DNA from: Siphonodentalium dalli
Lineage: Eukaryota > Mollusca > Scaphopoda > Gadilida > Siphonodentaliidae
Direction of reading: 5' to 3'
Length of the DNA stretch: 64,000 nucleotides
NCBI GenBank assembly: GCA_032622095.1
Contig: CP136061.1
Location: 9,142,447-9,206,446 of the forward strand
Part shown: piece by piece, positions 10,188-21,929 of the stretch
Position numbering within the stretch: position 1 is the first letter of the stretch
Layout of the letters: each line of letters opens with the position of its first letter
Made by a program: the position numbers and the translations under genes
The notes under the pieces: model-generated
Database searches by the model: none
Told to the model about the DNA's origin: nothing
What the model saw: only the letters and a program-made list of their open reading frames with translations

Positions 10188-10750
10188 CTGAAATTATATA
10201 ATACATGTATACACATAAGGATGGTCTACACTGGCCGAAATTATATCTTATACACATAAGGATGGTCTACACTGACTTAAATTATATATTATACACATAA
10301 CGATTGTCTATACTGGCCGAAATTATATATTATACACATAATAATGGTCTACAATGGCTGACATATGGTCTACACATAAGGATGGTCTACACTAGTCGAA
10401 ATTACATAGTATACACATAAAGATGGTCTACAATGGCTGAAATTATATAGGATACACATAAGGATGGTCTAAAATGGCTGAAATTATACAGTATGCACAA
10501 AGTATACTTGTGCATATATACTATAGTTTACAATGGCTGAAATTATCTAGTATACACATAAGGATGGTCTACACTGGCCGAAATAATATCTTATACTCAT
10601 AAGGATGGTCTACGCTAGCCGAAATTATATCTTATACAAATAATGATGGTCTACACTGGCCGAAATGGTATCCTATACACATAAAGATTGTCTACACTGG
10701 CCGAAATAATATCTTATGCACATTATATGGTGTGGTCTACAATGGCTGAA
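10188..10750. repeat. About 41-bp minisatellite derived from the exon 2 acceptor, about 13 copies
   Basis: The unit is GGC(T/C)GAAATTATAT followed by CTTATACACATAAGGATGGT and CTACACT. The exon-proximal unit contains the real minus-strand acceptor AATTTCAG|CC. Copies reading GGCTGAAATT (near 10434, 10475, 10533) keep CAG; copies reading GGCCGAAATT have CGG and lost it. Confidence 0.88.
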
Positions 10751-10751
10751 T

Positions 10752-11714
10752 GGCTGGAGTTATATAGTACTAGGAGGGTTACCCAGCGTTACCCAGGTTA
10801 AATGGAGTTATATAGTACTAGGAGGGTTACCTAGCGTTACCCAGGTTAAATGGAGTTATATAGTACTAGGAGGGTTACCCAGCGTTACCCAGGTTAAATG
10901 GAGTTATATAGTACTAGGAGGGTTACCCAGCGTTACCCAGGTTAAATTGAGTTATATAGTACTAGGAGGGTTACCCAGCGTTACCCAGGTTAAATGGAGT
11001 TATATAGTACTAGGAGTGTTACCCAGCGTTGCCCAGGTTAAATGGAGTTATATAGTACTAGGAGGGTTACCCAGCGTTGCCCAGGTTAAATGGAGTTATA
11101 TAGTACTAGGAGGGTTACCCAGCGTTACCCAGGTTAAATGGAGTTATATAGTACTAGGAGGGTTACCCAGCGTTACCCAGGTTAAATGGAGTTATATAGT
11201 ACTAGGAGGGTTACCCAGCGTTACCCAGGTTAAATGGAGTTATATAGTACTAGGAGGGTTACCCAGCGTTACCCAGGTTAAATGGAGTTATATAGTACTA
11301 GGAGGGTTACCCAGCGTTACCCAGGTTAAATGGAGTTATATAGTACTAGGAGGGTTACCCAGCGTTACCCAGGTTAAATGGAGTTATATAGTACTAGGAG
11401 GGTTACCCAGCGTCACCCAGGTTAAATGGAGTTATATAGTACTAGGAGGGTTACCCAGCGTTGCCCAGGTTAAATGGAGTTATATAGTACTAGGAGGGTT
11501 ACCCAGCGTTGCCCAGGTTAAATGGAGTTATATAGTACTAGGAGGGTTACCCAGCGTTACCCAGGTTAAATGGAGTTATATAGTACTAGGAGGGTTACCC
11601 AGCGTTACCCAGGTTAAATGGAGTTATATAGTACTAGGGGGGTTACCCAGCGTTTCCCAGGTTAAATGGAGTTATATAGTACTAGGAGGGTTACCCAGCG
11701 TTACCCAGGTTAAA
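10752..11714. repeat. 48-bp minisatellite, 20 copies
   Basis: The unit is TGGAGTTATATAGTACTAGG, then AGGGTTACCCAGCGTTACCC, then AGGTTAAA, with very few substitutions. Because 48 is a multiple of three and the unit lacks stops, it leaves a 335-codon open frame of WSYIVLGGLPSVTQVK units. This looks like a by-product of the period, not a gene. The array abuts the preceding 41-bp array. Confidence 0.93.
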
Positions 11715-13080
11715 GTGATGTGAAACCATCTGGATGCTGTGGATATTTGTTGGGAATAGAGAATACTCTTGTTCAAAGTGTTACACGGATTCTGATAAAT
11801 TGTATATTCAAATAGCATCACAAAACATGATTCTAACCCTCGGAGCAAACGTCGCACTACCGACGACTCGAATTCAATAATTTGAATTCGATTGACAAAA
11901 GTGCGACGTATGTATCAATAAATGCAAGTAGACACACTACTGACGAAGAATGCGTGTGGGCAACACGAATCTAAATGATGATGCCTCTGAGATCCGTGTT
12001 TGAAACAAACGTCGCATCTCCCGGAATCATGTGGTTTCGAGTTGATTAGTATCACGCATTAAACAAAACTCATTATGTGAATGTCCTGATTCCCATCCAT
12101 ATATAAATATGACAGTCGATAAAATATAATTGTTCAAGTAACTTAATTGGGTCACCATTTGACGATATTGTGAAATTTGAACACCAAAAACTCATTCAAA
12201 CGATATGGAGATGGCCTGGGTGACTATATATAACTTATATGTGGATATCGGCGAATAGCAATCTTATCAACGATAGTGCATATCCTCTCGCCATCCGTGA
12301 CCCAAACGACACCAAAATGTGATTTAATCAATGTATCATGATAGAAGAATTTGGTGGAAATTAGTGCTAAATATATTTGTATCAGCTTTGCCATCCTCAT
12401 GCATGACTTTAACGGCGCCACTTTTGACACATTTAAACCACGTCCATTAGACTCATGGATGCATGATATATTTGATAAATCTCTCACCCAAATGTCAGCA
12501 ATTTTGCGTCTTTAAATCACACGATTATATTCCTCGTATCATTGAGAAGAATAATATATCAATTTGGTGGAAATCTGCCGCTTAAAATAGTTTATTGAAT
12601 CAATTGTTGATGCCCCCTGCAGCGCTGACTCTAACTGCGCCATATCGCGGAGGTAATTATGTATGCGTTTGGCGGAAATCGGCGACAAAACTATTTCACC
12701 ATATTTTTGCCGCCCTTCCCCCTTTTCTTCCTATGACACAAACAGCGTCACTTTAGAAACTTTTAACCCGCACCATTATCTTTCAAAGTTACCCCTCTTA
12801 TACCGCCTTGGTGCTATCTCGATTGTACCACGTGAAGTTGTATATACAGACAGACAGAAAGACAGGCTAAATCATCCGGCGTATATCGGAATAGGACATA
12901 ACATTATATATATCTCCAATATTTCTCAGGTGCACTATCTGAACAAGTTGGCATACCAAAAAGTACAATAAACTGAACATTGATTTGTTTGTGTTGTTTG
13001 AAAGTTGAATACCAGGTTTGTTAACATTAATAAATGTATAATTTTGCTTTGTAAATCATTTTTCATGGGAGATATTAACA
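11715..13080. other. Intronic sequence with one small palindrome
   Basis: No exon supported. An inverted repeat at 11850-11908 has CGTCGCAC and GTGCGACG ends around GAATTCAATAATTTGAATTC. The rest is unremarkable AT-rich DNA. Confidence 0.5.
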
Positions 13081-13084
13081 CCAC

Positions 13085-13795
13085 ATCCCCGTTCCCATTG
13101 TACATCCGCCTCTGTGCGTGTGAGAGATTAGCACCACATCAGTTAGTTTAAACATATTTTATTTTAACCAATATAATGTACAAAGTTCACGGTATGATGA
13201 TGAAAGATATTGATGGTTATAATGGGAGTTGGCTGTAAGCATAAGTGCTTATCTTAAGCCATCTCCTACACGTATGAAATATTAAATGGTGACCGTTTCA
13301 TACAGACAAAAATAGAATGTACATTTCGATGTATATAAATGTATACAGCTCAATGGAATTATTGTTGTTATTGTTAATTATAATGTGCCTGATACTCCCC
13401 CCAACCCTTCAATCGTAGCAGGTTTTGGCATGGTACTTTGGGATCGATATTATACTTAATAACTTAACCACATCAGTTGATAAAACTTGTGCCCCCGTTC
13501 CCATTTTACGACCGCCCCTGCCCACGGGAGAGATTAGCAACACATCAGTTGATATAACTTGTGCCACCGTTCCCATTTTACAACCGCCTCTGCTCACGGG
13601 AGAGGTGGGCAAATCATACGTTGATTATAACTTGTGCCCCCATTTCCATTGTACAACAGCCTCTGTTCACGTATCAGCGACACATAAGTTGATATAACGT
13701 GTGTCCCCGTTCCCATTGTACATCCGCCCCTGTTCACTGGAGAGATTAGCAACACATCAGTTGATATAACTTGTGCTCCCGTTCCCGTCTGACAC
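13085..13795. repeat. About 71-bp tandem repeat, interrupted
   Basis: The unit contains CCCGTTCCCATTTTACAACC, GCC(C/T)CTG, then GGGAGAGATTAGCAACACAT and CAGTTGATATAACTTGTG. One copy lies at about 13085-13150 and about five at 13470-13795. The open frames across it are repeat-derived. Confidence 0.8.
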
Positions 13796-13867
13796 CCGCC
13801 ATTTGTGTTTATTTGTTTGACATATCTATATTTGTATTGTTTAGTAAGATATGAAACAACAACTTGG

Positions 13868-15713
13868 AATGAGGTTATTGTTCTATACGATTGCAATGTA
13901 TGCAAACTTTTTGAGATCGTTATCCTCGAGAGACTCCGATGTAGCAATATATTCAAGCACTTCCCAACATCTTTACAGAACGGATTTCAGAGGGGCGTGG
14001 GTTGCGCAATGGACCACATTCGAGCTTTAAGAAGCATCTGCGGATGCATAAAGCAACGGTCTCGGGTATATGCAGCGTTCTTTGATTCAAAGAAAGCTTT
14101 CGTTCGCGTATTGCATGACGGGCTCATCTAATCATCTATATAAAGTGTCTCAAAAAAGTGTAACGTGTGCTATGCTCAAAGTCATTTCAAGCATGTACTC
14201 AAATATACAGAGCAATGTTCTCTGTAATGGGGTAACATCAGGAGCCTTCACTTTTGAGCAAGGAACAAGGCAACTTAGGCAAGGAGGTGTTATGTCGCCC
14301 TTTTCAGCGTATTGGTGAACTTGTGACATCCCTGTCAGATTCGCGGGATGGGCGTTCACATTAGCTCTATTTCATGTTCATCACCTATATGACGGCCGAT
14401 CACATAACTATTCTTGCACTCACAGACGGGGGTCTTCGTAGACTCCTCAAAGTATGTCACCTGTATAGGTTAAAGTGGCGCTTCACAATAAAAAAGCAAA
14501 GTTGATGTATTTGGCACCTCCCAAAACCGGCGTCACACTGAAGATAGACATTGGGAGCTTGGACCCAGCATAGGGTCTCTCTGGGTATAATTCAGAGCTC
14601 GACTGGTCAACAGAACCTAAAAGTTGAGAAGGCTACTGATATGTTTCGCAATTGCTTCTTTTCGGCTTGTTAAGCTTATCGTTATTCCGAAAGCTTTCTA
14701 TGGTTGCTAATCATGGTGGGGTTTGTCACATACGCATGCAGTATACGACGTTAGAATGCGCTTACCGCATGTGTATTAACCCTTTACCCAACAAACCGGC
14801 CACAACCGGCCAAATAAAGCTTCAACAGCCTAAAATATCTTCGGTCTGTCTCAATAGAACCATACAAATATGGATATCATTGGAACCGGCTCCTTGACCA
14901 CATTGTGATAGTTACAGTTATGCCCTGTGCCAATGCATTCTCTTATATATGCGAGTCGACCATAGGTCGCCTCGCATATATAAGAGAATGCATTGGCCTA
15001 AAAAAATCTTTTTTTAACACTTTTTACCATTTTTTCTTACATTCTTTAACAATTTTATAATTTTTAATGTGTTAAGCCAATGCATTCTCTTATATATGCG
15101 AGGCGACCTATGGTCGACTCGCATATATAAGAGAATGCATTGGCACAGGGCCCTTCTGTTGGGTAAAGGGTTAATAATTTACAGCGCATTCCGACACGCA
15201 GTACTGTAATAGATTATTATCCTTATCACTACTCGGACTTCTCCCTATTGAGTACGAAATTCAGCGGAGAACACTATTGTTTCTTGGAACACTGGTTAAC
15301 TTGTCACGGAATCACAGAGCAGCTCTCGATGTATTCCTATTCAGTTATCCTGGTAATCGAATCTGCGATCGCCCGATGACAGGATTTCTGAAAGATATCT
15401 CTGATATTCTCCATATAGATTCAACATATACCATTATCTTCCATCTTTGACGGAAACGGGTTTCTTCCCCATTCAGTCTACTTGGAAGATTGTCTTTATG
15501 CTCATTATTGCTCAATACCCACACGAAGTGAGTCAGAGCGATAAAGGAGACGATTCTCTATCATTTCTCTTTAAGGTAAAACCAGACATTCAGCAACTGT
15601 GGAAACTTTGGCAGCTTCCCCGAGAAGAACCTGAGTATTTTCCAATCTGTATCAAGATGGCCAATATTTTGACCAAAACTACTTATCACAATGACTCTCA
15701 ATGCAGTCGCTGA
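13868..15713 (+). pseudogene. Decayed non-LTR retrotransposon (RT and 3' end), split by a MITE
   Basis: Reverse-transcriptase remnants read LQNGFQRGVGCAMDHIRALR and AAFFDSKKAFVRVLHDGLI (finger/palm motifs with the first catalytic Asp region), then FTFEQGTRQ..QGGVMSP after a frameshift. Degenerate stretches follow; 15180-15460 resembles the GLLPIEYEIQRR region and 15580-15713 the LWKL..P..L...TYHND.QC region of the LINE copy at 31155-32246. Frameshifts and stops are frequent, and the piggyBac-like MITE at 14776-15174 interrupts it. Both copies look like the same broad LINE family. Confidence 0.8.
14776..15174. mobile_element. piggyBac-like foldback MITE, 399 bp, TTAA-flanked
   Basis: TTAA|CCCTTTACCCAACA at 14776 and TGTTGGGTAAAGGG|TTAA at 15174 form perfect inverted ends with TTAA target duplications. 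Inside are two roughly 70-bp palindromes (CCAATGCATTCTCTTATATA...TATATAAGAGAATGCATTGG), near 14930-15000 and 15070-15145. They are reverse complements of each other across an AT-rich spacer, so the element can fold as one long hairpin or as two. Confidence 0.88.
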
Positions 15714-15944
15714 AAACAAACATACTAAAATCTCTTGTTTCATATGTATCTGGAGTTTACATCTGAGTTTGCACAGATGGTACGAAGCACATTTTGATAT
15801 TCGCTGATTGACATATTTGGAATTGAAACTTTTATCTTTCTTGACAACGTGAATACCGATACATTCCTTGCACATATACAGCTTTGGCATGTGTATCCCT
15901 GTATCCCAATGCAAATTGAACTGTTGTGTGATGAATATTATACA

Positions 15945-16091
15945 GTTGTCGCCCGCGATTGAGTGAGACACGGGGATTTGTCGCCCGCTCGAGACATGGA
16001 ATGTCACCCGAGGGTCGCTAGTCCCGATGGTGACATTCCAGGTCGAGAGCGGCGACAAATCCCCGTGTCTCACGAAAACAAGGGTGACAAC
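15945..16091. mobile_element. Foldback element, about 147 bp
   Basis: The arms GTGAGACACGGGGATTTGTC and GACAAATCCCCGTGTCTCAC are exact reverse complements. Similarity continues inward (GGAATGTCACC against GGTGACATTCC) and outward to GTTGTC/GACAAC. The interior loop is about 20 bp. No coding capacity. Confidence 0.75.
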
Positions 16092-18120
16092 AGTTACCGT
16101 TTTGTTATCTGCCAAAGGAGTACACACGAACCTTCTCAATGGCAGTCCTAAGTGCGCGCGTATATTCTCCTTAATCCAGTTCGAAGAGTTAATTTTATGT
16201 TGGAATCAACGCTTTTTAGAAAATAAAACATACATATTTTGGATCATCCCCATCATTTGCGCATCTATTGTCCGGTCAGTTTGCTAGTCGCGTGGTGAGA
16301 ATCGGTTCACGGAAAGATGAGTAAAGCGATTTTGAAGTAGTGTAGCCATGCGGCGAAATGTTCGGTTTCGTTTTATATGAGCGTAAAGATGCAGGCTGAC
16401 GAGAACGCTAAATTGTGAAACTAACACGTTGTAGTGGTGCAAAAAGAAATTGACAACTGTTATAGACTGTTACGCAACATAAGTTTGTCCTTGTGAAGTC
16501 GGGGGAATGTATAAACGAAAGTAAATTGTCAATTGATAAACAGTAAAGAGTGGCTATTTGATCTTTAGAGCTCAGTACAGAAACGTTTGTGTGCATAATA
16601 AATACTGCTTAATAAGGTTTATCTATTTGTTCCACGGTATTTATTATTGATATAAAAAGGTCCAATAGGAACATTACACCTTATAACGGATTTATATCCG
16701 TGAAAACACCATATATACTTAGCGTGCTTTAATTGCAAATTAAAAACAACAATGATGCAAATTAGCAAACTCTACAGTTCGCTGTTGTTACGAAACAGTG
16801 GGGTTTATAAAATGCGCGTTTTCGGAAATTATTAGAGAGCTGTGAGAGAATCTGTACGTTGAGTTCATCGTAGTTCTATGTTTACTGGTAATCGCTGAGC
16901 GGTCAACATTTCTCGAAATGTTACCCTCGAGGGTAACAAGTGATTTGCGGCCCGCCATGTGACACGCACCCTCAGCCAATCAGAAGAGAGGGAAATGGGA
17001 TGAAGGATAACAACATCTTTTCAAGCGATGTGCGCGGTTTATTTTCATCCTATGTTCTGATTAAGTTTTTTGATGAAAATATCTGTATCGTATATATCAG
17101 ATACCTCATTAACATATATAGAATGTCGGAAGAAACCCATATTGATTTGGTGCTTGCATCGGCGCAGAGGTTAGCCTCGATTATGACGAGAAACAACTAT
17201 TGGAACCATGCGTCAGCTTCATTTGCGATTTATGTGCGGTTTGAATAGTACATATATATGTCTTAAACATCTTGTCTTGCAGTATACTTTTGTCGCAGTA
17301 TATTTATAGTGCTTTGGAATGGTGACTGGAAAGTCATCAGTTCTCCCGATATTTTGATTACCACTTAAGGAATTAGATCGGTCTGTCCGCACTTTGATGG
17401 ACGGGCTTACCAAAGTTACTTAACAACTACCGACTTCAAATGCGCCTTCTCAAGTTCTATATATTGTACAATAATGGTCTTTATATTTGGAGGAATAATA
17501 TATCTTGCCAGCAAATTATGATATGTGCAGCTACGCGATAATACTATGTTGAAACCGAACTCAGAAAACCTTCTCTGCGGACTCATTTAAAGGACGATCC
17601 ATTCGCAATACGAACAAGGAAGCATTCCATAACCATTGGTGAATCTCTGTTGCATAATATATATTGACTGACACGTCAATAGTTTCCAATATCATATATA
17701 TCCAATAAATCTGAAACATCCGTGGTACTGTGAGTGTTCGCGATAAATGTAGCATATTTGGGATACAGACATATCATTTGTGTGATGAACATAAAGTTGA
17801 CACAGAAAAACATTTTATCATGAAATGCATGTAGTGCGTACGCTGACTTTAGAAAAGACTTGTTTAATATTGCTAAAATTATAACATAGATTTCATAAAC
17901 ATGAGTGATGGTGATAAGTTCATCTTCATAATGAAAAACAAGGACAAATAAATAATCAATTCCGCGTGCAACATGATCCGGTTATTCTTTCTAAGAAAAC
18001 AGAATGGCAATATGGGGAAATAAACGTTGAAAGTATTAATTTATAATACTAAGGATTATTTATCGTACATATTCCTGTTACATGTGTTTTATTTTAATGA
18101 GTAAATTTTCATGTATTATA
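16092..18120. other. Intronic sequence, no gene recognised
   Basis: Only a perfect 18-bp palindrome, GTTACCCTCGAGGGTAAC, at 16920-16937 stands out. Short open frames here show no family motifs or splice-site support. Confidence 0.5.
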
Positions 18121-18125
18121 AAGTT

Positions 18126-18264
18126 ATTATACAATGTTGTGTACAGTATGTGTTTTTCTTGTACGAGTCCAGGTTGTGGTGAAAAGTGTCGAGTCCAATA
18201 TGACTTTTCACCACAACCTGGACGAGTACATGAAAAACTCATACTGTACACAACATTGTATAAT
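18126..18264. mobile_element. Foldback element copy 1
   Basis: The left arm includes ACAATGTTGTGTACAGTATG and CCAGGTTGTGGTGAAAAG; the right arm CTTTTCACCACAACCTGG and CATACTGTACACAACATTGT. The loop contains GTCCAATATGAC. The downstream flank, from ACATTTTTATTATC through TTTGTCGGCACT, is shared with copy 2, so the mobile unit is probably longer than the hairpin. Confidence 0.72.
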
Positions 18265-18884
18265 GACATTTTTATTATCCATCTGTACGTTTATCCAAAT
18301 TTTGGGAATAAAACTTTTGTGGTTATTTTTGGTATTTGTCGGCACTTAATTCTCTATAAAAGCCTGTATATTGATCATCAAAAAGCATGATTTGGAAAAG
18401 TAAACACGGAAGTGAGAAACAAAAAGTCAATGCGGAAATGAAACGTCTGCTATAGGAATCACGGAACTAAATGGTTTCCCATAGGCGATAGTGTTAACGT
18501 TTCAGCCAAATTCACTGAATTGGTAGATTGACACCAGTTGATCATGAAAATGCAAGAAAAATCATAGGTCATGTGTTTACTTTTTAAAATAAATCCTCAA
18601 GGGTACGACAGGGCTATCCCACAGCCAAATTTGATCTGGAAAAACCCAGAACTACAGCAGCTAGTTAAATAAATTTCCCTCTCACAAATATCCATTCCAC
18701 CATTCATTCGCCAGTTTAAGTTATTCAGATATTATGTACGAATCAAATAAACGCGATGTCATCCTTTGATAACTTGTCGCATGTATCAGGTGAAGGTCAT
18801 TCTTCAGTTACCTTCACCTTTAACATTCCACGGTGTACTCGCTCCCCGACTCTAGAACACATTTAGCTCCCTGATTCCTAAAAT

Positions 18885-19435
18885 CATCCAGTGTTGCGCG
18901 CGCATCACAATTTCACCGATTCATTTCGCAATAGAGTTAATTCGTGACGTCGCGGAGTCCCAATTATATAAAGTTAATATTGACGTTGTGTACAGTATGT
19001 GTTTTTCTTGTACGAGTCCAGGTTGTGGTGAAAAGTCATATTGGACGAGACACGCCAAGTCATATTGGACGAGACACGCCAGTGTCGAGTCCAATATGAC
19101 TTTTCACCACAACCTGGACCAGTATAAGAAAAACTCATACTGTACACAACATTGTATAATGACATTTTTATTATCAATCTGTATGTTTATCCAAATTGTG
19201 GGAATAAAACTTTTGTGGTCATTTTTGGTATTTGTCGGCACTGAATTCTCGATAAAAGCCTGTATTTGGATCATCAGAAAGAATGATTTGGAAAAGTAAA
19301 CACGGAAGTGAGAAAAAAATTCAATGCGGAAGTGAAACGTCTGATAAAATCCACCAGTGTTGCGCGCGCATCACAATTTCACCGATTCATTTCACAATAG
19401 AGTTAATTCGTGACATCACGGAGTCCAATAAAAAA
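18885..19435. repeat. Direct repeat flanking foldback copy 2
   Basis: CAGTGTTGCGCGCGCATCAC, then AATTTCACCGATTCATTTC and AGAGTTAATTCGTGAC, occurs at about 18891-18960 and again at 19355-19427. This brackets foldback copy 2 and suggests a segmental or target-site-spanning duplication. Confidence 0.65.
18980..19165. mobile_element. Foldback element copy 2, with tandem loop insert
   Basis: Same arms as copy 1, but the loop carries two direct copies of AAGTCATATTGGACGAGACA followed by CGCCA. About 150 bp of downstream flank (to about 19315) also matches copy 1. Confidence 0.72.
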
Positions 19436-19476
19436 GTGATATTGTACAGTCGGGAGTCCAATATGACTTTCGGGAG

Positions 19477-19685
19477 TCCAATATGACTTTTTCCAGGACT
19501 ATCACATGGCGGCTTTGCCCAATCGGAAATGGTGTTAGTTAAGGGATGAATAATAATAACTGTTATTTGCATCTGCCTCCATTGGTGTATTGCAGTAAAT
19601 CATCTTATTATCCATCCCTTAACTAACACCATTTCCGATTGGGCAAAAGCCGCCACGTGATAATCCTGGAGAAAGTCATATTGGA
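19477..19685. mobile_element. Foldback element, about 209 bp
   Basis: TCCAATATGACTTT at the left end and AAAGTCATATTGGA at the right. Long inner arms, GCCCAATCGGAAATGGTGTT and AACACCATTTCCGATTGGGC, continue through TAGTTAAGGGATG. The termini share the AAGTCATATTGGAC motif with the loop of foldback copy 2. Confidence 0.75.
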
Positions 19686-19688
19686 CCA

Positions 19689-20129
19689 AATCCGATCAGA
19701 CGCTCCCCTTACCATCAAGATACAACAACAACATTTCTTCTAAATACGCTTTAGTTATCAGAATCGATTTATTGCAACAAAATAATGCTAACCACTGTCA
19801 ACTATGGTATCAAATTTCCCAAAACTGGTTATTTATCAACATTTTGTTGAACAAAATATGGCCATATTATCACTAAAGTATCACTAAATTTGACCGTATT
19901 AAACACTTGATTTTAGAGTTATCCATCTTCATCCGCAATTCTGACCGAGACCATCCGTTTGACCACGTGTTTCTGGGCCACATATTATTAGACATTTCGA
20001 GATATAACAAACGTAAAAAATCGATATCTGATCACTCTGAGCTTTGATGGATGAGTTCCTCCACTCGAATCAAATATTTTTTACCCTCGAAGCCAAAGAA
20101 ATAGTAATTTAGGAGCGTCTGATCGGATT
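19689..20129. mobile_element. MITE with 18-bp terminal inverted repeats, 441 bp
   Basis: AATCCGATCAGACGCTCC at 19689-19706 is repeated in reverse complement at 20112-20129. The interior is AT-rich without an ORF. No convincing target duplication, so the superfamily is unassigned. Confidence 0.6.
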
Positions 20130-20179
20130 GAGTATCTTTAAATACTAAATCTACATCATTTGAAATAATTTTTAAGCCA

Positions 20180-20612
20180 GTGGATTCATTGGGAAGCGAG
20201 AGTAATTATTATGTACATGTAATGCATTATTTTATCATTGGAAAGCCAGAGCCATTATTATGTATAATTTTTCATTGGCAAGCGAGAGCCATTATTACGT
20301 ACATGTAATGCATTATTTTTTCATTGGGAAGCGAGTCATTATTATGTACATGAATAATTCATTATTTTTTCATTGGAAAGCGAGAGCCATTATTACGTAC
20401 ATGTAATGCATTATTTTTTCATTGGAAAGCGAGAGTCATTATTATGTACATGCTATGCATTATTTTCTGGGAAGCCAGAGCCATTATTATGTACATGTAA
20501 TACATTATTTTCTGGGAAGCCAGAGTAATTGTTATGTACATCTAATGCATTTTTATTTCATTGGGAAGCCAGAGCCATTATTATGTACATGTAATGCATT
20601 ATTTTCTGGGGA
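20180..20612. repeat. About 50-bp minisatellite, about 8 copies
   Basis: The unit is GGGAAGC(C/G)AGAG followed by CCATTATTATGTACATGTAA and TGCATTATTTT(TTCATT). It lies about 270 bp downstream (gene sense) of the 15-codon Kazal exon. Confidence 0.88.
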
Positions 20613-20880
20613 AATCGTTTTTCAATTTGGATGATTTCCTCCCAAACGACACTCTCTGTGTTTCAAGATAACCGTCATTGTTCATAAACACATCAATATA
20701 TATATTTGAACTAATAGAAGAGTGATTGTAGCATATGCCCGTATTAGTGTCAGTGTTTTATGTTATAATTGCTGAACTACTGACGAAGTAATTTAGTATT
20801 TAGAGATAAATAATAAACTAAAATTCCCCGTTAACTTTCGGTGCAGACAAACTAACAAAGTATTTAGCCGATTTACTTAC

Positions 20881-20925
20881 AACACTCTTGTTCCGCATGC
20901 GCCGTAGGTAAACTCGTGAACGCCC
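20881..20925 (-). CDS. Kazal/YPTA gene, short exon completing Kazal module 1
   Basis: A 45-bp exon lies between the acceptor GTATTTTCCAG and the donor TT|GTAAGT; both phases are 2. It reads GVHEFTYGACGTRV. Position and spacing match the start of exons 3 and 4 (GMTVKYKGRC, KVPVVRYGAC), so its only Cys is the sixth cysteine of the Kazal module begun in the 21930-22026 exon. Being so short, it rests on phase agreement, two good splice sites and motif match. Confidence 0.72.
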
Positions 20926-21365
20926 CTGGAAAATACAATTGTGGCCGTTAATGAGTGTGACAGGGGCTTAATGAGAAACGATATAGTACGCGGATAGAGG
21001 ATATTGATGGTAATATTTTTTTATTTGTTCCGATGCAGGAGTTGGAAAGGTTTAGATATATATCATAAACTCTGGAAAAACTAAACTAATTGAGTTACAT
21101 TTCGCAAACTGTTTGCATAGTTAAATCCCAGAATATTGAACGAAATATTGTTTATTTATTTCCATTTTAATTCAATTCATATAAAATATACGAGAAGCAT
21201 GTTACCTATAGTGAATTCCATTATATCCAAGGGTACGTCACATGTGGTTACTACACTGAATTCCATCATATCCAAAGGGTACGTCACATGTTGTTACTCG
21301 GCAGAGAACCGGAGCAACATCATATTAGTCGGTGGCAAGCAGGAGTTTAGTGAGCCTGTCATTTC

Positions 21366-21444
21366 CAGAATGAGGTCCCCAGAGGGCTAGCATCAGCACA
21401 GCGGGCTAGCACCACCAAATTCACCATATGGGGACCTCATTCTG
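21366..21444. repeat. Inverted repeat
   Basis: CAGAATGAGGTCCCC and GGGGACCTCATTCTG flank a spacer containing two GGGCTAGCA copies. It shares sequence with the palindrome at 21614-21705. Confidence 0.65.
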
Positions 21445-21613
21445 CTATTGGAGACATAGACTCACATTGAAAATCCCAAATGGTGAATATTGTGAACCTC
21501 GATTATGCAATGTGTTGTCTGCCAATTTCGGGATATAGAAAAATTAAACTAAACAAGAAATGTGAAGAAGTTTCCATAGAATAAAGAAACTTTCCAGAGA
21601 AGATGAGGCCTAG

Positions 21614-21705
21614 GCAGAATGACGTCACCAGAGTGTGAATTTAGTGATGCTAGCCCGATATGTGGGAGCGCATCACTAAATTCACCCTCTGGCGACCTCA
21701 TTCTG
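21614..21705. repeat. Imperfect palindrome related to the one at 21366
   Basis: CAGAATGACGTCACCAGAGT...AATTTAGTGATGC and GCATCACTAAATT...CTCTGGCGACCTCATTCTG pair across a short loop. Probably a small foldback family with the 21366 copy. Confidence 0.62.
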
Positions 21706-21929
21706 TAAATGACACGCGCACCTTATTCTCAGGCTTGATTTGCATGCTGCTATGTGATGACGATTCAATCGCAACGTACTTCATTCAAATCTGTTCACGC
21801 AGCATGCTAGTGAAGTTCAATTCAATTCAGTTTAAAACTAAATATAAAGTTGGCAGTAACTTACTGTTCTCGGCCAATCAGAATCTGTGATATTTAGTGA
21901 CAAATTAATAATAATTATTATTTACTAAC

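Noticed and set aside
10716-11723. 335-codon open frame of 16-residue repeats
   Set aside because: It is explained by a 48-bp minisatellite whose length is a multiple of three; the start lies in another minisatellite, and there is no signal peptide, domain or non-repeat part.
12663-12971. 102-codon plus-strand frame
   Set aside because: AT-rich intronic sequence without motifs; consistent with chance.
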